Shown piece by piece: positions 43,162 through 48,977 of a stretch of DNA of 48,977 bases. A program made the translations under genes and the position numbers. Each line of letters opens with the position of its first letter. Within the stretch, counting starts at the first letter, position 1. The stretch is from an uncultured Rhodospirillales bacterium (GTDB lineage: Bacteria > Pseudomonadota > Alphaproteobacteria > Acetobacterales > Acetobacteraceae). Under the pieces are notes generated by a model that saw nothing but the letters and a program-made list of their open reading frames with translations, made no database searches and was not told where the DNA came from. The stretch spans positions 1 to 48,977 of the forward strand of contig CAIYSR010000009.1 in assembly GCA_903928895.1 (NCBI GenBank), in the 5' to 3' direction.

Positions 43162-44565
43162 TCAGGGCAACACTTTCCCCGGATTCATCGTCCCCGCCGG
43201 GTCCAGCGCCGCCTTGATCCGCTGCATCACCGCGAGCTCCGCGCCCCCACGCCAGTCCGGCATCATATAGGCCTTGAGCCGGCCGATCCCGTGCTCGGCG
43301 GAGAAGCTGCCATCGTAGCGGCGGACCACGGCGCACACCGTATCCATGATCGCATGGTCGCGTGCCAGGAACGCGGCACCGTCCATGCCGACCGGTTGCG
43401 CCAGATTGAAGTGGATATTGCCGTCGCCCATATGGCCGAACGGCACCACCCGGATCCCGGGCATCAAGGCCTGGCAGGCGGCGGTCGCCTCGGCGATGAA
43501 GGCGGGGACCTTGGAGACCGGAACCGACACATCGTTCTTGACGCTCGCGCCTTCGCGCTTCTGCGCCTCGGTGTGCTCCTCGCGCAGGCGCCAGATCGCG
43601 GCGCGCTGCGCCTCGCTCTCCGCAATCGCGGCATCGCCGATATCGCCGGCTTCGAGGGCGGCCTCCAGCAGCTGCTCCATCGCCGCACGCAGCCCGGCCT
43701 GGGGCCGCGGGGTGGCGAGGTCGACGAGCGCATAGTGGGCCGCCGGCGTCGCGAACGGCAGCGTGGTGCCGGGGATGTTCTTGAGCACGAAATCCATGCC
43801 CAGGCCCGACATGTATTCGAACGCCTGGATCGCGGCGGGGTCGTTGCGGTGGAACCGGGTGAACAGCGCAAGCGCCGCTTCCGGGCTGGGCACCGCGCAC
43901 AGCGCGACCTCGCGTTCAGTCGGCCGCGGGACCAGTTTGAGCACGGCGGCGGTGATGACGCCGAGCGTGCCCTCGGCACCGACGAACAACTGGCGCAGGC
44001 AGTAGCCGGTATTGTCCTTGCGCAGCCGCCGCAGCCCGTTCCAGATCTCGCCGTCCGGCAGCACCACCTCGAGCCCGAGCACCAGGTCCCGCGCATTGCC
44101 GTAGCGCACCGTGTTGTTGCCCCCGGCATTGGTGGACAGGATACCGCCGATCTGGGCGGTGCCCTCCGAGCCGATGGACAGCGGAAACATGCAGCCGGCC
44201 GCCTCCGCCGCGGTCTGGGCGGCTTTCAGGGTGGCACCGGCCTCGATGGTCAGGGTCTGATCGACGGCGTCGATGGCGCGGATGCGGTTGAGCCGGGCCA
44301 GCGAGAGAATGAACTCGGTGCCGTCAGCACTCGGCGTGGCGCCGCCGACCATCGAGGTATTGCCACCTTGCGGGACGATCCGGGCGCCATGGGCGGCGCA
44401 GATTTTCACCGCCGCGGCGAGCTCGCCGACATCGGCGGGGCGCAGCACCGCCCGCGGCTGGCCGCGATAGAGCTTGCGCCAGTCCTCGCTATAGGCTGCG
44501 GTATCGGCGGGCTCGGTGATGAGCCCGCGCGGGCCGAGCAGGGACGTGAGGGCTTCGAGCAGCAT
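43162..44565 (-). CDS. FAD-linked oxidase (D-lactate/glycolate dehydrogenase-like, GlcD type)
   Basis: 467 residues. An N-terminal FAD-binding PCMH domain has [16 protein letters not shown] and [34 protein letters not shown], and the C-terminal domain ends with [22 protein letters not shown] and NPGKVLP. Such enzymes oxidise 2-hydroxyacids such as D-lactate, D-2-hydroxyglutarate or glycolate and pass electrons to the respiratory chain. Substrate is not readable. The ATG is 44565 with GGAG upstream; longer in-frame regions are not coding. Divergent from the YnfA gene by 66 bases. Confidence 0.93.
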   Translation of the reverse strand: MLLEALTSLLGPRGLITEPADTAAYSEDWRKLYRGQPRAVLRPADVGELAAAVKICAAHGARIVPQGGNTSMVGGATPSADGTEFILSLARLNRIRAIDAVDQTLTIEAGATLKAAQTAAEAAGCMFPLSIGSEGTAQIGGILSTNAGGNNTVRYGNARDLVLGLEVVLPDGEIWNGLRRLRKDNTGYCLRQLFVGAEGTLGVITAAVLKLVPRPTEREVALCAVPSPEAALALFTRFHRNDPAAIQAFEYMSGLGMDFVLKNIPGTTLPFATPAAHYALVDLATPRPQAGLRAAMEQLLEAALEAGDIGDAAIAESEAQRAAIWRLREEHTEAQKREGASVKNDVSVPVSKVPAFIAEATAACQALMPGIRVVPFGHMGDGNIHFNLAQPVGMDGAAFLARDHAIMDTVCAVVRRYDGSFSAEHGIGRLKAYMMPDWRGGAELAVMQRIKAALDPAGTMNPGKVLP

Positions 44566-44631
44566 GGCGGAGGCTCCGGCGGGCTTTTTTCGAGTCTGAC
44601 AGTTTTGACCTGGGATTGCACGGGGTGGCGG

Positions 44632-44967
44632 ATGGCTGGACTCGGGACGTTCGGGATTTTCGTGCTGGCGGCACTGGGCGAGGTTGCCGGCTGTTTCGCG
44701 TTCTGGGTCTGGGCGCGCAATGACGCCTCGCCCTGGTGGCTGGGGCTCGGGGCGGTGTCGCTCGGTGCCTTCGCGTGGTTGCTCACCCGCGCAGATGCCG
44801 CGTTCGCCGGGCGGGCGTTCGCAGCCTATGGCGGCGTCTATATCGCGGTTTCGCTGGGCTGGATGGTGATCGTCGAACGCGGGGTACCAACCATACGGGA
44901 CCTGCTGGGGGTCACGCTCTGCCTGGCCGGGGCGGCGGTGATCCTGACCAACGGGCTGCGCTTCTGA
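44632..44967 (+). CDS. YnfA family inner-membrane protein (UPF0060)
   Basis: 111 residues with four membrane segments, the whole of this small family. [45 protein letters not shown] and [16 protein letters not shown] are typical. YnfA proteins resemble small multidrug-resistance transporters in size, but their physiological role is unclear. The ATG at 44632 is preceded by GGGGTGGCGG. It converges with the FYDLN_acid gene, whose stop is 7 bases away. Confidence 0.93.
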   Translation: MAGLGTFGIFVLAALGEVAGCFAFWVWARNDASPWWLGLGAVSLGAFAWLLTRADAAFAGRAFAAYGGVYIAVSLGWMVIVERGVPTIRDLLGVTLCLAGAAVILTNGLRF

Positions 44968-44974
44968 CCGCGGC

Positions 44975-45307
44975 TCAGCGTTCCTCGTCGCTGCCTTCGG
45001 CTTCGACCTCGACCTCGATGCCCTCGGCGTCGTCCTCGAGGTCGGAGGTGTCCTCCAGCACGCCTTCCTCGGCGTCATCCTCCTCGACCTCGACTTCGAC
45101 CTCCGCACCTTCCAGACCTGGCACCGGGACGGGCTTGGCGCGGCCCTTCTGATCCGGCACGTTGCCCGGCAGGCGGCGCAGGCGGGGCTGCTCGGCCGGC
45201 TGATCGGTGTGGCACTTGGGGCACACGGCCGGCTGCTTCGTGAGGTCGAAAAACTTGGCCGCACAGGATACGCAGACGCGCTTGTTGCCGAGTTCGGGCT
45301 TCGCCAT
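44975..45307 (-). CDS. FYDLN_acid family protein (TIGR02300)
   Basis: 110 residues. The N-terminal zinc-ribbon-like part has CVSCAAKFFDLTKQPAVCPKC (four cysteines), followed by a strongly acidic tail rich in Glu and Asp with repeats such as EVEVEEDD. The family name comes from a FYDLN-like motif, here FFDL. It is an alphaproteobacterial family of unknown function found next to aroA-cmk, as here. The ATG at 45307 follows GAGG. Usually a tRNA-Ala gene lies between it and aroA; none is visible. Confidence 0.9.
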   Translation of the reverse strand: MAKPELGNKRVCVSCAAKFFDLTKQPAVCPKCHTDQPAEQPRLRRLPGNVPDQKGRAKPVPVPGLEGAEVEVEVEEDDAEEGVLEDTSDLEDDAEGIEVEVEAEGSDEER

Positions 45308-45509
45308 GGGTCGCCTCGCTTGAGCGTGCTGGCCAACGGGCGGATCGCCGCAGGCGTCGGTCACGCGACAGTGTGAATACCAAGACCGTTGTCGGACCGT
45401 TCAGCGGTCCTGAGGGCGGGGCGAATGCCATCGCGGCGGCGTGCTGTCAAACATTCTTGTGCGCGCGGGCGTGCCAGGGCGGAGCGGACGTGCTAAGCGC
45501 GCGACTGTC

Positions 45510-46859
45510 ATGCATGTGCTCAAGCCCCTCCGCGCCTCCCGCCCGACCGCCCCGCTTGGCGGCAGCATTGCCGTTCCCGGCGACAAATCGATCAGCCATC
45601 GTGCCCTCATGTTCGGTGCGCTGGCGGTGGGGGAGACGCGGATCAGCGGGTTGCTGGAGGGCGAGGACGTGCTGCGCACGGCGGCCGCGATGCGGGCGCT
45701 GGGGGCGGAGGTGGTCCAGCAGGGGCCGGGGGCCTGGCTGGTGGCGGGCCGGGGCGTCGGTGGGCTGGTGGAGCCGGCGGATGTGCTGGACATGGGCAAT
45801 TCGGGGACGGCGGCGCGGCTGCTCGCGGGGATTTTGGCGAGCCATCCGTTTTTTTCGGTGATGACCGGGGATGCCAGCCTGCGCAAGCGGCCGATGCGGC
45901 GGGTGACCGATCCGCTGGCGGCGTGCGGGGCGCGGTTCATTTCGCGCGAGGGCGGGCGGCTGCCGCTGGCGATCGAGGGGGCGCGGGAGGCGCTGCCGCT
46001 GGAGTATAGGGTGCCGGTGCCGTCGGCGCAGGTGAAATCGGCGTTGCTGCTGTGTGGCCTGAATGCGGCCGGGATCACCCGGATCGAGGAGCCCGAGGCG
46101 ACGCGGGACCACAGCGAGAACATGCTGCGCCATTTCGGTGCGGAGGTGGCGGTGGAGCATGCCGGCGCGGGGCGGATCATTTCGCTGAGCGGGCAGCCGC
46201 ATTTGCGGGCGGCCGATGTGGTGGTGCCGGGCGATCCGTCCTCGGCGGCGTTCGCGGTGGTGGCGGCGCTGCTGGTGCCGGGGTCGCGGGTGCGGGTGAC
46301 GGGGCTGGGGCTCAATCCGCTGCGCTGCGGGCTGTTCACCACGCTGCGCGAGATGGGGGCGGATCTCGTGGTGGAGAATGCGCGCACCGAGGGCGGCGAG
46401 CCGGTGGGCGATCTGGTGGTGTCGCATTCGGCGCTGCGGGCGGTGGATGTGCCGTGGGACCGGGCGCCGTCGATGATCGATGAATATCCGGTGCTGGCGG
46501 TGGCGGCGTCGTTCGCCAGCGGGACGACGCGGATGCTGGGGCTGAAGGAATTGCGGGTGAAGGAGAGCGACCGGCTGTCGGCCACCGCGGCGCTGCTGGC
46601 GGCGAACGGGGTGAAGGTGGAGATCATCGGCGATGATCTGATCGTGCATGGCAGCGGGGGGGCGCCGCGGGGCGGGGCGGTGGTGGAGACGCATATGGAC
46701 CATCGGCTGGCGATGAGTGCGCTGGTGCTCGGGCTGGCGGCCGAGACGCCGGTTTCGGTCGATGACGGGCGTTTCATCGACACCAGTTTTCCGGGGTTCG
46801 TCGGGTTGATGAACGGGTTGGTCGGCAACGGGGACGCGGGGGCGATCACGGCGATATGA
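45510..46859 (+). CDS. aroA: 3-phosphoshikimate 1-carboxyvinyltransferase (EPSP synthase)
   Basis: 449 residues. [21 protein letters not shown], the substrate-binding [34 protein letters not shown] and [13 protein letters not shown] are all diagnostic. It joins shikimate-3-phosphate and phosphoenolpyruvate in aromatic amino-acid synthesis. The NSGTAAR loop keeps Gly at the position where naturally glyphosate-tolerant enzymes have Ala, so the sequence gives no sign of tolerance. The ATG at 45510 has a weak ribosome-binding site; an in-frame start at 45441 is less likely. It overlaps cmk by 4 bases. Confidence 0.96.
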   Translation: MHVLKPLRASRPTAPLGGSIAVPGDKSISHRALMFGALAVGETRISGLLEGEDVLRTAAAMRALGAEVVQQGPGAWLVAGRGVGGLVEPADVLDMGNSGTAARLLAGILASHPFFSVMTGDASLRKRPMRRVTDPLAACGARFISREGGRLPLAIEGAREALPLEYRVPVPSAQVKSALLLCGLNAAGITRIEEPEATRDHSENMLRHFGAEVAVEHAGAGRIISLSGQPHLRAADVVVPGDPSSAAFAVVAALLVPGSRVRVTGLGLNPLRCGLFTTLREMGADLVVENARTEGGEPVGDLVVSHSALRAVDVPWDRAPSMIDEYPVLAVAASFASGTTRMLGLKELRVKESDRLSATAALLAANGVKVEIIGDDLIVHGSGGAPRGGAVVETHMDHRLAMSALVLGLAAETPVSVDDGRFIDTSFPGFVGLMNGLVGNGDAGAITAI

Positions 46860-47491
46860 CCGCGCTGGTGATCGCGGTCGACGGGCCGGCGGCGGCGGGC
46901 AAGGGGACGCTGGCGCGGCGGTTGGCGGCGCATTTCGGGCTGCCGTATCTGGATACCGGGTTGTTGTATCGGGCGGTCGGGCGGCGTGTGCTGGATGGGG
47001 AAGGCGATCCGCGCGATGCGGGTGTGGCGGAGGCGGCGGCGCTGGGGTTGCGGGGGGAGGATGTGCAGCGGCCGGATTTGCGGGGGGCGGCGGCGGATGA
47101 GGCGGCGAGCCAGGTGGCGGCGCATGGCGGGGTGCGGCGGGCGTTGGTGGCGTTCCAGCGGGGGTTCGCGGCGGGGGGCGGGGCGGTGCTGGATGGGCGG
47201 GATATCGGGACGGTGATTTTTCCGGACGCGCGGGTGAAGCTGTATGTGACGGCGAGCGCCGAGGCGCGGGCGCGGCGGCGCTGGCTGGAGGTTTCGGCGC
47301 GCGATCCGGCGGTGACCTTGGCCGCGGTGGCGGCGGAGATGGCGGCGCGGGATGCGCGGGATGCGGGGCGGGACGCGGCGCCGATGAAGCCGGCGGCGGA
47401 TGCGGTGGTGCTGGATACGACCGCGCTTGATGCCGAGGCGGCGTTCGGGGCGGCGGTGGCGGTCGTGGTGGGGAAGCTCGCCGGGGGATGA
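46856..47491 (+). CDS. cmk: Cytidylate kinase
   Basis: 211 residues. The P-loop is [16 protein letters not shown], the NMP-binding region has [12 protein letters not shown], and [30 protein letters not shown] is diagnostic. It phosphorylates CMP and dCMP. It starts inside the aroA stop (ATGA). In most alphaproteobacteria cmk is followed by rpsA; here the next gene is a convergent hypothetical, so the usual aroA-cmk-rpsA run is interrupted. The GC content and the G-ending codon use are extreme. Confidence 0.96.
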   Translation: MTALVIAVDGPAAAGKGTLARRLAAHFGLPYLDTGLLYRAVGRRVLDGEGDPRDAGVAEAAALGLRGEDVQRPDLRGAAADEAASQVAAHGGVRRALVAFQRGFAAGGGAVLDGRDIGTVIFPDARVKLYVTASAEARARRRWLEVSARDPAVTLAAVAAEMAARDARDAGRDAAPMKPAADAVVLDTTALDAEAAFGAAVAVVVGKLAGG

Positions 47492-47514
47492 TGGGCGCGC
47501 GCCGGCACGACCGC

Positions 47515-48123
47515 TCAGGCCGGGAGAGGCCGGGCGGCGGGGAATTTAGTTAGCAGATCGGAACAATTTGGGCAGGGTCCGGCGCGGCGGGGCGGGTTGG
47601 AAAACTTGCGGCGGGGGCGCGGGACGGTGGTGCAGGCGCGGCGGAGCGGGGCGGCGATGGGTGGGGCGGCGGGGCGATCGCGCCGGCGGGGCGGAGGGAA
47701 GAGTGCCTGCGGCAGGTCACCGGGATCGATGCCGAACATGGGGCAGAGCGGGCGGAGGATGCGGGCGGCGCGGGGGACGGCGGCGAGGAAGTCGCGGAAA
47801 TCGGGGGCGGCGAAGAGGTATTGAAGCTGAGAACCGTGGGCGTTGGCTTCGCGGGTGATGCGGCAGAGCCAGGCCCGGCCGGTGGGGAAACGGCGGCGGG
47901 GGCGGGGGGCGCGGCAGGCTGTGGCGCGCGGGGGCGGCAGCGGGCGCAGGGTGCCGGTGCGCCAGCGGTGATAGAGGCGTTCGAACCGGGTGGAGAGGCG
48001 GCCGATGCGGGTCCAGAGGGCGACCAACAGGTCCGCATGCGCGCGGTCGCGCGCGGCGGCGCGGGCGAGGGCGTGGCGCATATCATCCAGAATGGCGCCG
48101 AGGAGGGTGGAGAGGAACAACAT
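47515..48123 (-). CDS. Proline/arginine-rich conserved hypothetical protein
   Basis: 202 residues from an ATG at 48123. The N-terminal 60 residues are helical (DMRHALARAAARDRAHADLL, TRFERLYHRWRTGTLRPLPP), a basic Pro/Arg linker follows, then GSQLQYLFAAPDFRDFLAAVPRAARILRPLCPMFGI, and a C-terminal tail with CPNC. I recognise this layout from hypothetical proteins that are frequent in Acetobacteraceae; no function is known to me. No signal peptide or enzyme motif is visible. The region upstream of the start holds an AT-rich patch (48126-48137) that may be part of its promoter. It converges with cmk 24 bases away. Confidence 0.65.
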   Translation of the reverse strand: MLFLSTLLGAILDDMRHALARAAARDRAHADLLVALWTRIGRLSTRFERLYHRWRTGTLRPLPPPRATACRAPRPRRRFPTGRAWLCRITREANAHGSQLQYLFAAPDFRDFLAAVPRAARILRPLCPMFGIDPGDLPQALFPPPRRRDRPAAPPIAAPLRRACTTVPRPRRKFSNPPRRAGPCPNCSDLLTKFPAARPLPA

Positions 48124-48258
48124 GTCTGTTATTAATAATGGCGCGTCGATGGTTTGTCAAGGGGCTTCCGGCTGGCGGCGGGTCTCGGGGTCGGATCGGC
48201 GCGGGTCGCGCGGGTCCCGATTTTTTCGCGTTGGCCTGGACAGCGGCGATGTTGCCAG

Positions 48259-48277
48259 CCCCGGCTTCAACCCGGGG
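48259..48277. repeat. Short hairpin in a possible dispersed repeat
   Basis: CCCCGG (48259-48264) and CCGGGG (48272-48277) with a 7-base loop lie in a 257-base intergenic stretch. The neighbouring words read on the minus strand as NPGNAERNLDPRV, a peptide phrase that recurs in spurious ORFs made by dispersed repeats of alphaproteobacterial genomes. Only one copy is in this window. Confidence 0.35.
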
Positions 48278-48380
48278 GTCGAGGTTACGCTCCGCATTTC
48301 CCGGATTGCAGAAGACCATGGCCGGCGTGGTCCTCGCGGACATCATCGACCGCGGCGGTGGCGGGGGATGGGGTGGCGGG

Positions 48381-48977
48381 TTACGGGTCCGGTTGGGCTT
48401 GGCCGAGGAGGGCAGTGAGGGTGGGCGAGATGGGGTCGAGGAGGGCGGGGTCGGGCGGGGTGGCGTGTTTTTCGGCGCGTTCGAGGTATTCCTGGACCAT
48501 GCCGGTCATCATGTCGGCGAAGGCTTGGGGGAGGCGGAGGAATTGCGGGGTGAGGGTGGCGATGGCTTCGGCGTTGGCGGCGAGGCCGTCGGCGGGGCGG
48601 TCGGTGGCGTCGAGCATGTCGGCGAGGACCCAGAGGGAGCGGGCCAGATTGGGGCGGAAGGCGTCCGGGCGCTGGGCGGCGAGGGCGCGGCGGAGATCGA
48701 CGGATTCGCGGGCGGCGGCGAGGGCGGCTTCGCGGTCGCCGAGGGCGCTGAGGAAACCGGCGAGGTTGTTGAGGGACATCGCCAGATCGGGGAGGAAGGC
48801 GTCCGGGCGCTGGGCGGCGAGGGCGCGGCGGAGATCGACGGCCTCGCGGGCGGCGGCGAGGGCGGCTTCGCGGTCGCCGAGGTCGCTGAGGCCGACGGCG
48901 AGGTTGTTCAAGCCGCCGGCGAGGCGGGCGGGGTCGGGCGGGGTGGCGTGTTTTTCGGCGCGTTCGAGGTATTCCTG
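48381..48977 (-). CDS. Tetratricopeptide-repeat protein, C-terminal part (runs off the window)
   Basis: 198 residues of the C-terminus are inside the window; the frame is open to the right edge. Two 46-residue units share the pattern LNNLAxxLSxLGDREAALAAAREAVDLRRALAAQRPDAF with over 80 percent identity by eye, then a degenerate unit (LWVLADMLDATDRPADGLAANAEAIATL) and a C-terminal stretch. The phrase QEYLERAEKHATPPDPA occurs both at the right edge and again 161 residues later. TPR scaffolds bind other proteins; the partner is unknown. A TTG at 48911 could be a start only if the upstream frame were not coding, which the repeat argues against. Confidence 0.8.
   Translation of the reverse strand, partial: QEYLERAEKHATPPDPARLAGGLNNLAVGLSDLGDREAALAAAREAVDLRRALAAQRPDAFLPDLAMSLNNLAGFLSALGDREAALAAARESVDLRRALAAQRPDAFRPNLARSLWVLADMLDATDRPADGLAANAEAIATLTPQFLRLPQAFADMMTGMVQEYLERAEKHATPPDPALLDPISPTLTALLGQAQPDP
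48443..48494. repeat. 52-bp direct repeat within the TPR gene (copy A)
   Basis: Identical over 52 bases to 48926-48977, offset 483 bases, an exact 161 codons. It encodes the QEYLERAEKHATPPDPA segment. The second copy is cut by the window edge, so the repeated block is probably longer. Confidence 0.9.
48926..48977. repeat. 52-bp direct repeat within the TPR gene (copy B, cut by window edge)
   Basis: Second copy of the repeat at 48443-48494, in the same frame. Together with the 138-base repeats at 48653-48910 it shows recent in-frame duplication in this gene. Confidence 0.9.

Noticed and set aside
45308-45509. tRNA-Ala gene expected between FYDLN_acid and aroA
   Set aside because: No T-loop GGTTCGA-type sequence or paired acceptor ends found in the gap.
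45510-46859. Glyphosate-tolerant class II EPSP synthase
   Set aside because: The NSGTAAR loop has Gly where the tolerant enzymes have Ala, so no tolerance can be claimed.
48381-48977. CRISPR-like array from regular repeats
   Set aside because: The repeats are in-frame TPR units of 138 bases with no unique spacers.

Overview
The window looks like chromosomal DNA from a high-GC alphaproteobacterium, most likely Acetobacteraceae (Acidiphilium-like). The reasons are the aa3 cytochrome oxidase operon layout, the mnmE-mnmG-rsmG-parA-parB block facing holA-lptE-leuS, a FYDLN_acid protein next to aroA-cmk, a Rhodobacter-type PmtA, DUF3576 and DUF983 proteins, and short hairpin repeats of a kind common in that family. 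This assignment is inference from gene content; no 16S gene or database search was available. I found no tRNA, rRNA, CRISPR array, transposase or phage gene.

Layout. 0.4-1.4 kb: a cold-shock protein and a PmtA-like phospholipid methyltransferase. 1.5-9.3 kb: a long operon for the aa3-type oxidase and its assembly (coxB, coxA, ctaB, a 57-aa membrane protein, ctaG, coxC, DUF983, SURF1), ending in a translationally coupled M32 carboxypeptidase. 9.3-12.7 kb: dinB and a ROK sugar kinase on the minus strand, and tusA with a class II histone-deacetylase-like hydrolase on the plus strand. 12.7-14.8 kb: an unrecognised 422-aa protein divergent from a CHAP-domain lipoprotein. 14.8-19.7 kb: kup, yggS, a ThiE-like protein and a strongly translated porin with a textbook terminator. 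19.8-24.8 kb: DUF3576 lipoprotein, leuS, lptE, holA. 24.8-30.3 kb (minus strand): parB, parA, rsmG, mnmG, mnmE, with a perfect parS site inside rsmG. 30.5-41.2 kb: accessory metabolism and transport (2Fe-2S ferredoxin, ogt, quinone oxidoreductase, two DHA2 exporters, thiolase, orphan peptide-binding protein, amidase, orphan OmpR regulator). 41.5-47.5 kb: ribA, an L,D-transpeptidase-like protein, an FAD-linked oxidase, a YnfA protein, FYDLN_acid, aroA and cmk. 47.5-49.0 kb: a proline/arginine-rich conserved hypothetical and a TPR-repeat gene that runs off the right edge.

How it works together. The cox block makes the structural subunits, heme O (CtaB), Cu(B) delivery (CtaG) and SURF1 assembly help for one terminal oxidase. 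The parABS genes, a second parS-like site at 37.2 kb and the mnmE/mnmG/rsmG genes are the usual neighbours of an alphaproteobacterial replication origin. By eye, plus-strand G/C excess switches near 27 kb and back near 44 kb regardless of gene direction, which suggests an origin-proximal region or a rearranged block.

Most interesting non-genic content: two composite hairpin repeats built from the same AT-rich half-unit in opposite arrangements (32.6 and 37.3 kb), a hairpin repeat family with a compensatory base change (0.1 and 20.4 kb), a multi-stem structure between two convergent stop codons (40.4 kb), and a 20-bp perfect palindrome upstream of the porin. I did not find a clearly new defence or mobile system; the 422-aa protein at 12.7-14.0 kb is the best unknown.
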